From positions 1-64,000 of the forward strand of contig DATCJU010000151.1 in the NCBI GenBank assembly GCA_036562635.1: a stretch of 64,000 nt of DNA, written 5' to 3'. The notes below the pieces were generated by a model. The model searched no databases. It was given only the letters and a program-made list of their open reading frames with translations, and had not been told where the DNA came from. Below are positions 17,468-27,185 of this stretch, in pieces. The position numbers and the translations under genes are program-made. Origin of the DNA: DATCJU01 sp036562635 (lineage in GTDB: Bacteria; Actinomycetota; Actinomycetes; Mycobacteriales; Pseudonocardiaceae). The first letter of the stretch is position 1. The number at the start of each line of letters is the position of its first letter.

Positions 17468-18442
17468 ATGTCGTTCCGCTTGGCCCGCTGGCCGGGCCGG
17501 GTGGTACCGGAGACGGACGAGGAGATCACCCAGGCCGTGACCTCGCTGTGCGAGCGGGCCGGGTGGCGTGACGCCGACCTCGACCAGGTCACCACCGTGC
17601 TGTCCGGGTGGTTCGCCGCGGGCTGGTGCGTCGACGCGATCGTGGCCGCCCTGGACCACACCCCCCGCCGGGAGCGCCAGCCACCGCGGCAGAGCCGGGA
17701 GAGCGTGCACGACTACCTGCGCACCCGGTTGCGTGCCTGGTTCGACGACGACGCCGCCGGCCCCACCGAACGTCTGGCCCCGCCCGTGCCCGGGATGAGT
17801 CTGGGCCGCTGGTGGCACCTCAACCAGCGCCGCCGCAGTATCGAGGCGCCCCGGGGAGCCGCCCCACGACTGTCCGAGGCCGGACGGCAGGCCTGGGAGC
17901 AGGCCCGCCGTACCGCCCGCTCACGCCGTCGTGACCCGCTGCAGCGGGTCCGGGAGAGCAACCGGCGTATCCAGAACGCCCTGGACAGCCTGCTGCCGCC
18001 GGGAGTTGCCCCACCCCCGCCCACGGACACCCGTCGACCGGTACGGGACCAGCAGGCGGGTCAGTACGTGGCCGACTACGCGGCCCGCCGTGCCGCCGTC
18101 GCCGCCGATCCCGCCGTGCGCACGGTGCTGGAGCGACTGCGCGCCCAGCGGGGCAGGCTCACCCCCGAGGCGGTCCGGGTCGCACGCAACGTCATCTCGG
18201 CCGCCCGGTGCCGGGCCGAGCTGGCCTCGTTGGAGGCGCTCGCCGCCACCGCGGACCCGGCCACCCGGCTCTCCCCCGAGGCGCAGCGCATCCTGGACCA
18301 CCTGGATCGGGCGATCGACGAGGACCTTCCCGTGGACGCCATGATCGCGCTCCTGGAGCGGCCCGAGGAGGACGCCGACGTGCCCCGCCCCGGTGGGATC
18401 ACCGGACGCCCGGGTCGGTCCCGCACCGGACGGAACCGCTGA
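17468..18442 (+). CDS. Hypothetical Arg-rich protein downstream of hrpA
   Basis: 324 aa, not recognised. Residues about 10-60 form a compact region (ITQAVTSLCERAGW, then LSGWFAAGWCVDAIVAALD) that reads like a small helical or HTH-type domain. The middle is basic and proline-rich. The last third is helical (YVADYAARRAAVAADPAVRTVLERLRAQRG). No signal peptide or TM segment. The ATG at 17468 is preceded by GGAGGTGG five bases upstream; a GTG three codons earlier overlaps that site. Codon use looks like the neighbours. It could be a DNA-binding or replication-associated protein, but that is a guess. Confidence 0.75.
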   Translation: MSFRLARWPGRVVPETDEEITQAVTSLCERAGWRDADLDQVTTVLSGWFAAGWCVDAIVAALDHTPRRERQPPRQSRESVHDYLRTRLRAWFDDDAAGPTERLAPPVPGMSLGRWWHLNQRRRSIEAPRGAAPRLSEAGRQAWEQARRTARSRRRDPLQRVRESNRRIQNALDSLLPPGVAPPPPTDTRRPVRDQQAGQYVADYAARRAAVAADPAVRTVLERLRAQRGRLTPEAVRVARNVISAARCRAELASLEALAATADPATRLSPEAQRILDHLDRAIDEDLPVDAMIALLERPEEDADVPRPGGITGRPGRSRTGRNR

Positions 18443-18683
18443 GCCACGCCCCGTCGACCGTTTCCCTGCTCGTCCGCACCCACGCGGACCCCGGCTCGGG
18501 AGCCTCCGCCCCCGCGTCCTGCTCCGCTGCCGATCGGCTCCTCGCTCGTTGATCATGCGGTGGGCGCCGTACCACACGGATCGGCGCCGGCAGGCGATCG
18601 TGACGAGGAGCGACCGTGACGGGGTTCGACCGACACCGACACCAGGAACCCGGGTTCGTGACCGCCACGCGGGTGGGCGGCCG

Positions 18684-19367
18684 ATGAACACGGTCCTCTC
18701 CTGGTTGACCTCACCGGCGTTCACCGCGTTCGGCGCACCGACGAGCTGGGCCGAGCTCCTGGGCTTCGTCACCGGTGCGGTGTGTGTCCGGCTGGTGGCG
18801 TCGCAGAACGTGTGGAGCTGGCCCCTCGGCATCGCGAACAACCTGATGTGGATCCTGCTGTTCGCCACCGCGGGGCTCTACGCGGACTCCGGGCTGCAGG
18901 TGGTCTACATCGGGCTGGCCCTGTGGGGATGGCGGCAGTGGCTGCACGGAGGACAGGACCGCACTCCGCTGACCGTGTCCCGGACCACACCGGTGCAGTG
19001 GGTGTGGCTGACCGCCGCCGGGATCGCGGCGACCGGTGGACTCACCTGGCTGCTGGCCACCGCGACGAACTCCACCGTGCCGTTCTTCGACGCGCTCACC
19101 ACGGCACTGTCGTTGATGGCCACCTGGGGGCAGTGTCGGAAGAAGCTGGAGTCGTGGTGGCTGTGGATCGGCGCGGACCTGGTCTACGTGCCGCTGTACC
19201 TGCACAAGGACCTGGTGCTCACCGCCGTGCTCTACGTGGTGTTCCTCGCCCTGTGCGTCCAGGGCCTCGTGCGGTGGCGGCACAGCCTGTACCGGCAGGG
19301 CGCACCCGCCGCGTCCGGAGTGGACACACGGTCGACAGCCGTGCTCACCGGGGGTGATCCGGCGTGA
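18684..19367 (+). CDS. pnuC: Nicotinamide riboside transporter PnuC
   Basis: 227 aa with about seven hydrophobic helices. The SWAELLGFVTGAVCVRLVAS segment, the W-x-W-P-x-G-I-x-N-N stretch and WGWRQW are PnuC hallmarks, and the conserved LESWWLWIGADLVYVPLY is seen near the C terminus. PnuC carries nicotinamide riboside by facilitated diffusion; uptake is made one-way by phosphorylation inside the cell. The next gene encodes that kinase and overlaps the pnuC stop by four bases (GTGA), so the two are coupled. The ATG at 18684 is placed just before the first helix. Confidence 0.92.
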   Translation: MNTVLSWLTSPAFTAFGAPTSWAELLGFVTGAVCVRLVASQNVWSWPLGIANNLMWILLFATAGLYADSGLQVVYIGLALWGWRQWLHGGQDRTPLTVSRTTPVQWVWLTAAGIAATGGLTWLLATATNSTVPFFDALTTALSLMATWGQCRKKLESWWLWIGADLVYVPLYLHKDLVLTAVLYVVFLALCVQGLVRWRHSLYRQGAPAASGVDTRSTAVLTGGDPA

Positions 19368-20512
19368 AACCCCATCGACACGGGCTGGTCCTGGGCAAGT
19401 TCTACCCGCCGCACCGCGGCCACCACTTCCTGGTGCGCCAGGCGGCAGCAGGGTGCGAACGCACCACGGTCCTGGTGATGGCAAGCAGCTGGGAGAGCAT
19501 CGGGCTGGCAGAGCGCGTCGCCTGGATGCGCGAGGTCCATGCCGAGGACCCGGGTGTCACCGTGCTCGGGGTCCCCGACGACGCCCCCGTCGACTACGGG
19601 GACCACGCAGTCTGGGACGCGCACGTCGCCCTGGTCGAGGAGACGTTGACCGTGCACGGGCGAGGCCCGGTCGACGCCGTCTACAGCTCCGAGCCGTACG
19701 GGGAGGAGCTGGCGCGCCGGCTGGGTGCCCGGGCGGTGACGGTCGATCCGGAGCGGCTGCGGCACCCGGTGTCGGGCACCGCCTGCCGGGCCGACCTGGC
19801 TGCGCGATGGGACGACCTACACCCGGTGGTCCGGGCGGGACTGGCCGCACGGGTCGTCGTGGTGGGCGCCGAGTCGACGGGGACCACGACGATCAGTCGA
19901 TGGCTCGCCGAGCACTTCCGGGCACGGGGTGGGGTGTGGGCGCGCACCGCCTGGGTGCCGGAGTACGGGCGCGAGTACACCGCGCTCAAGTGGGACCGGG
20001 CCCGCGCCACGGCTCGGGCCGAGGGCCGTCCGGAACCCGCGTTGGAGGATCTGGTGTGGACGGCCGAGGACTTTGCGCGCATCGCCGCGGAGCAGACCCG
20101 CCAGGAGGAGAAGGCGGCACGGGAGGGCTCACCCCTGGTCGTGTGCGACACCGACGCGTTCGCCACCGCGGTGTGGGAGCACCGCTACACCGGTCGCACC
20201 AGCGCCGAGACCCTGGCCTGGGCCGGGGAACGCCTGCCCCGCCGGGACGTGTACCTGCTCACCGACCACACCGGGGTGCCGTTCGTACAGGACGGGCTGC
20301 GGGACGGGGAACACGTGCGCGCCGACATGACGGGATGGTTCCGGCGACGACTCACCGAGGCCGGGCACTCGTGGGTGCTGCTCCGGGGCGACCTGGAGGA
20401 GCGGTGCGCCCTGGCCGCGCGTACCTGTGAGCTGGTGCTCGCCCGTCGGCTGCGCCTGGGTGAGCCCCTGCCACAGTCCGGGGACGTGGCGACCCTGACC
20501 CCGCGGGGCTGA
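19364..20512 (+). CDS. NadR-type NMN adenylyltransferase / ribosylnicotinamide kinase
   Basis: 382 aa, two domains. Residues about 5-165 are a nucleotidyltransferase fold: LVLGKFYPPHRGHHFLV carries the HxGH signature, and the ISSTxR-like element is degenerate (SSEPYGEEL). Residues about 175-370 are the kinase: P-loop GAESTGTTT, then VPEYGREY and VCDTDAFAT. Together they phosphorylate nicotinamide riboside to NMN and adenylate it to NAD. It lacks the N-terminal HTH of E. coli NadR, so no repressor role is expected. The P-loop has Thr where the usual Lys is; this may be a lineage variant. Translationally coupled to pnuC. Confidence 0.88.
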   Translation: MKPHRHGLVLGKFYPPHRGHHFLVRQAAAGCERTTVLVMASSWESIGLAERVAWMREVHAEDPGVTVLGVPDDAPVDYGDHAVWDAHVALVEETLTVHGRGPVDAVYSSEPYGEELARRLGARAVTVDPERLRHPVSGTACRADLAARWDDLHPVVRAGLAARVVVVGAESTGTTTISRWLAEHFRARGGVWARTAWVPEYGREYTALKWDRARATARAEGRPEPALEDLVWTAEDFARIAAEQTRQEEKAAREGSPLVVCDTDAFATAVWEHRYTGRTSAETLAWAGERLPRRDVYLLTDHTGVPFVQDGLRDGEHVRADMTGWFRRRLTEAGHSWVLLRGDLEERCALAARTCELVLARRLRLGEPLPQSGDVATLTPRG

Positions 20513-20579
20513 GGCTCCGTGCCACCACGGGGTCGGCGTGGGGAGCCGGCACGAGCCGTGTCGGGCGTGACGGCGACGC

Positions 20580-20996
20580 TCACTCCTCCGACGGTCCGGT
20601 CTGGGGTGGGAGGAGCAACGCGAGCAGGTCGTCACGCCCGAACATCCTGGCGGTGTCCACGGCGGACGGCTGTCCACCCCACGGGTCCGCGCCGCCGTCC
20701 CGCAGGACGCGCACCACACTCTCCTCCCCCTTGAACACCGCGCCGGCCAGCGGGGTCTGTCCCCGGTCGTTGGGGCAGTTGGGATCGGCACCCCGGGCCA
20801 GCAGGGCGGCGACGGTGGCGGCATGCCCGTGGTAGGCGGCCAGCATCAGCAGCGTGTCACCCTTGTCGTTGCTGAGGTCGACCGGGACCCCGGCGTCCAC
20901 GTAGGCCATCAGGGTCTCCGTGTCCCCCTCCCTGGCCATGGTGAACAACCGCGTGGCCAGCTCGATCACCTCGGGGTCGTGTCCCGGCTCGTCCAC
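20580..20996 (-). CDS. Small ankyrin-repeat protein
   Basis: 138 aa, made almost wholly of ankyrin repeats: DLSNDKGDTLLMLAAYHGHA, NCPNDRGQTPLAGAVFKGEE and PSAVDTARMFGRDDLLALL show the D/N-x-x-G-x-T-P/L-L-x-x-A pattern. It is cytosolic, with no signal or TM. Such proteins are protein-binding adaptors; the partner is unknown. In many bacteria a similar small ankyrin protein sits by catalase or other stress genes, but no such neighbour is here. The GTG at 20996 has GGAGGTGAC just upstream. Confidence 0.85.
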   Translation of the reverse strand: MDEPGHDPEVIELATRLFTMAREGDTETLMAYVDAGVPVDLSNDKGDTLLMLAAYHGHAATVAALLARGADPNCPNDRGQTPLAGAVFKGEESVVRVLRDGGADPWGGQPSAVDTARMFGRDDLLALLLPPQTGPSEE

Positions 20997-21259
20997 AACG
21001 TCACCTCCTGCCGGCAGCGGTACACCACGACCGGATTGCACGGACCGGCCCGTGGCACGGGGCGCCCGGTCACCGTGACCCGCACGGCGCCGTCGAGGGC
21101 GGTTCCTCCACCGGTATCGGATACCCGATCCACTCCGATCGTGCCGACTCGAACCGCGGGTGCCGCGTGTCGCCCCGACCAGGTGTGCCGGGTGCCGTCC
21201 TCCCGGAGAGCGGGAGACGGTGCTTTGCCGGGGACGTGGCGGTTCCGCACAGTGGAGAC

Positions 21260-22366
21260 GTGCTCAGCGCTGACGTCGTGGTGGTGGGTGGCGGTATCGC
21301 CGGTGTCTCGATCGCCGGCGAGTTGGCCGAGCACTGCTCGGTGGTGCTGTTGGAACAGGAGTCCCAGCTCGCCTATCACACCACCGGGCGGTCCGCGGCG
21401 ACCTTCCTGGAGTCCTACGGCGGCCCGGAGATCAGGGCGCTCACCCACGCCAGCCGTGCGCTCGTCGACCGGGCGGGCCAGGAGCGGGGCGCGCCCCTGT
21501 TCTCACCGCGTCCCCTGCTGTGGGTCACCGACCGGGATCACCTGCCGGAGCTGGATGCGCTCGTGGCCGCCAACCCGACCCTGCAGCGGATCGGCGTGGA
21601 CGAGGCCCGCGAGCTGTGTCCGGTCCTGGATCCCGCCTACCTCGCCGGGGCCGCGACGGAGCCGGGTGCACAGGACGTCGACGTTCTCGGCCTGCACCAG
21701 TACTACCTGGCCCGGGCACGACGGTACGGGGCCCGGGTGCTGGTCGACACGCGGGTGGAGTCCGGCGAACGGAGCGGGTCACGGTGGCGGTTGCACACCA
21801 CACAGGGCCCGGTCGAGGCCGACGTCGTGGTGAACGCGGCCGGCGCCTGGGGCGACGATCTCGCCGCACGACTCGGGGTGGCTCCGATCGGGTTGTCCCC
21901 GCTGCGGCGCACGATCGCGGTGGCCCCGCTCGACGGGGTGAACCGGTCGTGGCCACTGGTCGCCGACGTCGCGGAGACGTTCTACTTCCGCCCGGAAGGA
22001 CCGGGGATCCTGCTGTCCCCCGCGGACGAGACACCCTGCGCTCCCTGCGACGCCAAGCCGGCCGACCTCGACGTCGCGCTGGCTGTCGAACGGGTCAACG
22101 CGGCCACCTCGCTGCAGGTGCGGTCCGTCCGGGTCGCCTGGGCCGGCCTGCGGACCTTCGCGCCCGACCGCAACCCGGTCATCGGGTTCGACCCCGGGCA
22201 CGAGGGGTTCTTCTGGCTGGTCGGGCAGGGTGGTTACGGCATCCAGAGCACGCCCGCCACAGCGTTGTTGGCCACGGGCCTGATCACACGGGGCACGGTA
22301 CCCGACGTCCTGACCGCCACCGGGCTGGACGTGACCCGGCTGTCCCCGGACCGCCTCCGCGGCTGA
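21260..22366 (+). CDS. FAD-dependent amine/amino-acid oxidoreductase (DAO family)
   Basis: About 368 aa. The N-terminal dinucleotide-binding fold ADVVVVGGGIAGVSIAGEL is followed by the HTTGRSAATF stretch common in the DAO/glycine oxidase family. VVNAAGAWGDDLA and the C-terminal GFFWLVGQGGYGIQSTPA complete the FAD site. It probably oxidises an amino or secondary amine substrate; the specificity is not visible. Start is uncertain: the GTG at 21260 sits right before the Rossmann strand with GGAG nearby, and a GTG at 21236 is the alternative. Transcribed alone and divergent from the ankyrin gene. Confidence 0.82.
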   Translation: MLSADVVVVGGGIAGVSIAGELAEHCSVVLLEQESQLAYHTTGRSAATFLESYGGPEIRALTHASRALVDRAGQERGAPLFSPRPLLWVTDRDHLPELDALVAANPTLQRIGVDEARELCPVLDPAYLAGAATEPGAQDVDVLGLHQYYLARARRYGARVLVDTRVESGERSGSRWRLHTTQGPVEADVVVNAAGAWGDDLAARLGVAPIGLSPLRRTIAVAPLDGVNRSWPLVADVAETFYFRPEGPGILLSPADETPCAPCDAKPADLDVALAVERVNAATSLQVRSVRVAWAGLRTFAPDRNPVIGFDPGHEGFFWLVGQGGYGIQSTPATALLATGLITRGTVPDVLTATGLDVTRLSPDRLRG

Positions 22367-22423
22367 CCGGTCCTGTCCGGCAACCGCCCGGGATCCGTAC
22401 CGGGCCGCGGCACCCGCCAGGCC

Positions 22424-22546
22424 TCAGGCCACGGCGAGGTGCGGGCGCACGAACGCGGTGAACACCAGTCGCGCCAGGCGGACGGCCAGTTCCTCCACCA
22501 GCATGGCCACCGTCTTCGCGAGCACCGTGGCGAAGAAGTCACTCAT
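22424..22546 (-). CDS. Small amphipathic peptide, 40 aa
   Basis: A 40-residue frame starting MSDFFATVLAKTVAMLVEEL and ending RPHLAVA. It is one continuous hydrophobic/amphipathic helix with periodic Arg and Glu. AGGAG lies about ten bases before the ATG. Placed downstream of, and on the same strand as, the P-type ATPase (164 bases after it). Length and composition recall the tiny membrane-associated peptides that regulate cation pumps, but this is only context. No homologue is recognised. Confidence 0.55.
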   Translation of the reverse strand: MSDFFATVLAKTVAMLVEELAVRLARLVFTAFVRPHLAVA

Positions 22547-22710
22547 CGGGGTTCCACTCCTGTCGGGGCACCGTCATCACCGCTTGCTCCCGGGGACCGT
22601 AGGAACCCTGGTTGGACGCGCGGCGGAGCGCAGGTTAACAAAGGGTGACGTGTGAGGGAACCACAGATGTCCACCGAGAAACGATCTTGAGAATTCGTCA
22701 TCCTGCCGGG

Positions 22711-25700
22711 TCAGTGCACCAGCAGCCCCGCCAGCGTGGCCACCGTCGCCGAGCCCAGGCCGATCGCCCAGCTGTGCGGCAGCAGCGGCCGACAACCGAA
22801 GAAGTGACTCACCCCGGGCACCTGGACGATCAGCGCCAGCACGAGCAGGGACAGCAGGGCCGAGATCACGACCAACGGGGTCCGTCCCCGCATCGCGACG
22901 GTCTGCCCCAGCTGGGCCGCCACCAGTGCGACCAGCGCCACCGTACTGGCCTGTCCCCGGGTACCGGACACCTTGCCAAGCAACCACGCCAGGGTGGCGG
23001 CTCCGGCGGTGAGGGCACCGCGCAGGTAGACGTCACGGGTCAGCGGGGCACCCAACGAGATGTCCGGTCCCTCGGCGAGCAGCTGCTCGGAAGTCATGCG
23101 CGGGGGCGGGCGAACCGCCACGGCCATGGCGGGCAGCGCGTCGGTGAGCAGGTTGACCAGCAGCAGCTGCCGGGCGTTGAGGGTGTCCCGCCCACCGAAC
23201 AGGCCGCTGCCCACGGTGAAGACGATCTCTCCGACGTTGCCGCCCAGCAGGATGGCCAGGGCGTCCCGCACCGACGCCCACATGGCCCGTCCCTCGACGA
23301 TGGCGTCGGTGATGGTCTCGATGCGGTCGTCGGTGACCACCAGGTCCGCCGCCTCCCGCGCGGCCGGGGTGGCGTTCCGCCCCAGTGCGATGCCCACGTC
23401 GGCCAACCGGATCGCCGGGGCGTCGTTGGCACCGTCCCCGGTCACCGCCACCACCTGGCCGGCCCGGCGCAGGGCTCGCACCACACGGACCTTCTGCGCC
23501 GGACTGACCCGGGCGAACACGGCGATCTCGGGCAGCTCGGCCGCCAGGCGATCATCGTCCATCGCATCCAGCTGCGGCCCGGTCACCACCCGCCGTCCGT
23601 TGAGCACGTCCAGTTCAGCGGCGATGGCCTCGGCGGTGCTCGGATGGTCCCCGGTGACCATGACGATCTCCACCCCGGCCTGCTGCAGCTGGCGCACCGC
23701 CGCCGCGGCGGTCGGACGGATCCGGTCGGCCAGGGCGACCAGCCCGATCAGGCACAGACCGCGCAACCGGGACTCGTCCAGATCACGACGGTCCGAGGCG
23801 GGCCGTTCGGCAACGGCCAGCACCCGGAAACCCTTCCGGGCCAGCCGGTCCACCTCACGCTCGACCTCGGTCCGTGCCTCCACGTCGAACGGGATCTCCC
23901 CGTGTTCCCGGCGCCACCGGGTGCACAGCTCCAACACGATCTCGGGGGCACCCTTGACGCTCAGCCGTTGTCCACCGTCGAACCGGCCGAGCACCGCGTG
24001 GTACCCACGCGACGGTTCGAAGTGCAGCTCGTCCACCCGGTGCCAACCGGGCAGATCCTCGTCGGGGCGCACCCCGGCCTCACGGGCACCGTCGACCACG
24101 GCCTGATCGGTGGGGTGCGGAAGCCGTTCGTCCTCCCCTGGATGCGGGCTGGCACGCAGCGCCGCACCGAGCACCGCACGGTGCCACGCTCCCAACGCCT
24201 CCACCGGCTGGTGCTCCGCTCCGTCGGACACCTGGCGCAGGAAGATCCGTCCCTCGGTGAGGGTGCCGGTCTTGTCGAAGCACAGCACGTTCGCCCGGCC
24301 GAGCGCCTCGATGGTCGAGGCGTTGCGCACCAGGGCACCCCGTCGGGACAGTCGACGGGCGGCGGCCAGCTCGGCCACGGTGGCCACGAACGGCAGCCCT
24401 TCCGGCACCGCGGCCACCGCCAGGCTCACCGCACGGCCCAGGGCCTGCCCGACCGGCCGACCACGCAGCAGGTCGACCAGCATCAGCAGCGCACCGGCCC
24501 CCACCGACAGCGGCAGCGTGGTCCGGGTCAACGACCGGAGCCGCTCCTCCACACCACTGCTGGGCGGTCGTTCCTCGGTGGCGCTGCTGCGCTGCATCTC
24601 GGTGTCGGCGCCCACCGCGGTCACCACCGCCAGGGCCCGACCTGCCGCCACGGCCGTGCCCTGGTAGAGCATCGAGCGCCGATCGGCCACGGCGGCCGCC
24701 ACCACCGGCTCGGCCGTCTTGGTCACCAGGTGCGACTCACCGGTGAGGCTGGACTCGTCGACCTCGAGTCCGTCGGCCTCCAGTACCCGGCAGTCCGCAG
24801 GCACCACGTCCCCCGAACGCAGCTCCACCACGTCACCGGGTACCAGCCGATCCGTCGTGCCGGACATCGGGCGCCCGGACCGCCGGAGACGCACAGGCAG
24901 GCTGGTGCTCTTCACGAGCCGACGCAGGGCTCGCTGCGCACCCAGACGCTGCGCACCGCCGAGCAGCGCGTTGACCGCCATGACCCCGCTGATCATCACC
25001 GCGTCGGCGACGGCACCGATGCTGGCCGAGGCACCCGCACCCGCGGCGAGAGCCGGCGTGAGCGGGTTGGCCAGCTCCTCCAGGGAGGTTCGTACCAGAT
25101 CCGGCTCCGGCTCGGTCTCCTCACTGCTGCCGACACGTCGCTCGGCTTCCTCGTCGGACAGGCCCTGCGGCGAGGAGTCCAGCCGGTCCAGCACCAGGGA
25201 CGCGGGCAGCAGGTGCCAGGGAGTGGTCGGCGCAGGTCGGGGAGCCGGCCGCCGGGCCTCGGTGGCTCCCCACCAACTCGCCGTGGCGAAGGAGAGCAGT
25301 GTGGCCAGGGCACCGGGGAGCGTCGCACGGTCCTGACTCGTGGCGGCGGGCCCGAACAGGCTCAGCAGCGCACCTGCGGCACAGCCGAGAGCAGCCAGGC
25401 CGCTGGTGCGTCGGCTCGTGGCGCGCGCCGCGGGTACCGCGCGGAGCAGCACATAGGCCTGGGCCGGTGTGTCGCACACCAGATGGGCCCCCCAGGGTGG
25501 CGGGTCCTGCTCGACGCCGATGCCCAGGTCCGCCATGGCCAGGGCGATCCGGTTGGTCGCCGACACCACGGCGACGGTGCGGCCCTCGCGCTGCAGGCGA
25601 CGCACCTCCCCAGCCAGCCGGGTGCCACCGGGAACCACCTGGTCCACCGCGATCCAGTGCCGGACCCATCCGACTTCCGCCGCCAACACCACCGTGCCGA

Positions 25701-27126
25701 CGTCCCGGGCTGCCGCCACCAGCTCCTCGGCCAGGGGAGCCGGCTCAGGAGCCACGATCACCAGGGCACGCGGTTCGGATCCGCGCAGCAACGCCCATGC
25801 CCGCTCGTTCCCGTCGCGCTCCGCGCTGCGGGGTGGAACCTTCGTGGACAGGCCTGGCACCTCGGCGGCGGGTACCAGGTGCCACCGCTCCTCCGGCGGA
25901 GGTGCGGGGGCCGGAACACCGTCGGGTTCGACGGGAGAGGGCGTCCGGTGTGCCCTGCCGGGGGTGCGCGCCGTGACCAGCTCGTGGGCGCGTCGTGTCA
26001 GCAGGGCCAGCTCCTCCTCGTCGATGTCCTCCCGCAACGGCACGACGTCCCGGACCGCCTCGGCACCGGTGAACAACAGATCGGCGTCGAGCACCACCGT
26101 GTCCACCCGGTCCAGCATGCGCAGGGCACGGCGGTCGAGGACGACGAACCCACGTCGGGCCAACCCGGTTGTCAGCTGCGCGGCGAACGCCTCCCGGCCG
26201 ACGATCGCCGCGCGGGGCACCCCGGAGATCAGCACACCCAGGGCGCGCTGCGTGCTACGGGTGAGGGCGAGCACCCCACCCGCCAGGGCGAGGGCGAGCG
26301 CACCGGCTCGGTTCGCCACGTGTTCCACCGGACCGGGGGGCGGGGGGACGGGCCGGGGCTCCACCGGGAGCGGTGGGCACTCCCAGGCCCCGGGCCGGGC
26401 GGCCAGGCGGTGCTCCCAGGCGACCCAGCTCCGCTCGACGGCCTGGGCCTCCCGCAGCAGGGTGTAGCGGTAGCACACGTCGGTCAGCAGAGCGATCGGG
26501 CGTTGGGCCGCCGTGTTCACGACAGCACTGCCCAGACCGAGCAGCAGGTCGGTGACGTGCCGCCCGAGCCGATGTTCCAGGAAGCCTCGCAGGCGGGGCG
26601 TCGTGTCGACCACCGTCACCGCAGCAGGCACCACGGGCGGGAGCAGCCGGGGCCCCAGGAGGCGTGCGGCCATCGTGAGTCCGGCACCGGCCAGGTTGAC
26701 GGTGACCGCCGCCGCATGGCGCAACGCGGCGGCCGGATTCGCCGGATGGGTGTCCTCGGCCGGGGTGTGTGGCTGATCGTCCAGCCCCAGGTCCTGCTCC
26801 GCGGAGCGGACCTCGTCCAGCAGGCGCGCCACGTCGGTGGTCGATTCGTCGAAGTGGACGACGGCCCGCCCCATGGGAGCGTTGATCTCCACCTGGTGCA
26901 CACCGGGGAGTCGGCGCAACCGCTGGGCCAGGGCCTGGGCAGCCGACTCCGAACCGGGCAGGTGCACACCCCGCACCGTCAGGTGTGCTCGCCCCTCGGT
27001 GGTCCACGCCCGGGAAACACCCGTGGGATCGAGCACCGAGGGAGTCAGGGCACGGGCCAACCGGGTCACCGGACCGGTCACCCAGGACGCCACGGAGGTG
27101 AGTGCACCCAGGGCCATGACCTCCAC
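22711..27126 (-). CDS. Very large cation-translocating P-type ATPase (CtpI/CtpH-like)
   Basis: About 1,471 aa, twice the usual P-type pump length. An N-terminal extension of some 600 residues includes an HMA-like ferredoxin fold (about 44-115, without a CxxC) and hydrophobic stretches, as in mycobacterial CtpI/CtpH. The pump core follows: TGES (actuator), AVPEGLPF in the ion-binding helix, the phosphorylated Asp in DKTGTLTEG (residue 951), KGAPE (nucleotide binding) and GDGANDAPAIRLADVGIALG. The PEGL motif fits Ca/Mg/Mn-type rather than heavy-metal pumps (which have CPx); the ion is not certain. The start is the GTG at 27126 or the ATG at 27117. A possible accessory protein gene lies just upstream. 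Confidence 0.9.
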   Translation of the reverse strand: MEVMALGALTSVASWVTGPVTRLARALTPSVLDPTGVSRAWTTEGRAHLTVRGVHLPGSESAAQALAQRLRRLPGVHQVEINAPMGRAVVHFDESTTDVARLLDEVRSAEQDLGLDDQPHTPAEDTHPANPAAALRHAAAVTVNLAGAGLTMAARLLGPRLLPPVVPAAVTVVDTTPRLRGFLEHRLGRHVTDLLLGLGSAVVNTAAQRPIALLTDVCYRYTLLREAQAVERSWVAWEHRLAARPGAWECPPLPVEPRPVPPPPGPVEHVANRAGALALALAGGVLALTRSTQRALGVLISGVPRAAIVGREAFAAQLTTGLARRGFVVLDRRALRMLDRVDTVVLDADLLFTGAEAVRDVVPLREDIDEEELALLTRRAHELVTARTPGRAHRTPSPVEPDGVPAPAPPPEERWHLVPAAEVPGLSTKVPPRSAERDGNERAWALLRGSEPRALVIVAPEPAPLAEELVAAARDVGTVVLAAEVGWVRHWIAVDQVVPGGTRLAGEVRRLQREGRTVAVVSATNRIALAMADLGIGVEQDPPPWGAHLVCDTPAQAYVLLRAVPAARATSRRTSGLAALGCAAGALLSLFGPAATSQDRATLPGALATLLSFATASWWGATEARRPAPRPAPTTPWHLLPASLVLDRLDSSPQGLSDEEAERRVGSSEETEPEPDLVRTSLEELANPLTPALAAGAGASASIGAVADAVMISGVMAVNALLGGAQRLGAQRALRRLVKSTSLPVRLRRSGRPMSGTTDRLVPGDVVELRSGDVVPADCRVLEADGLEVDESSLTGESHLVTKTAEPVVAAAVADRRSMLYQGTAVAAGRALAVVTAVGADTEMQRSSATEERPPSSGVEERLRSLTRTTLPLSVGAGALLMLVDLLRGRPVGQALGRAVSLAVAAVPEGLPFVATVAELAAARRLSRRGALVRNASTIEALGRANVLCFDKTGTLTEGRIFLRQVSDGAEHQPVEALGAWHRAVLGAALRASPHPGEDERLPHPTDQAVVDGAREAGVRPDEDLPGWHRVDELHFEPSRGYHAVLGRFDGGQRLSVKGAPEIVLELCTRWRREHGEIPFDVEARTEVEREVDRLARKGFRVLAVAERPASDRRDLDESRLRGLCLIGLVALADRIRPTAAAAVRQLQQAGVEIVMVTGDHPSTAEAIAAELDVLNGRRVVTGPQLDAMDDDRLAAELPEIAVFARVSPAQKVRVVRALRRAGQVVAVTGDGANDAPAIRLADVGIALGRNATPAAREAADLVVTDDRIETITDAIVEGRAMWASVRDALAILLGGNVGEIVFTVGSGLFGGRDTLNARQLLLVNLLTDALPAMAVAVRPPPRMTSEQLLAEGPDISLGAPLTRDVYLRGALTAGAATLAWLLGKVSGTRGQASTVALVALVAAQLGQTVAMRGRTPLVVISALLSLLVLALIVQVPGVSHFFGCRPLLPHSWAIGLGSATVATLAGLLVH

Positions 27127-27185
27127 CGAAGACGTAGTGAACCGCGGCGGTACCGGGGCGCTGGGAAGGGTGGGCCCCGGCCGGG

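Noticed and set aside
15254..17818. An 854-codon frame antisense to hrpA
   Set aside because: Shadow of the helicase gene with the same antisense composition; the helicase frame is certain.
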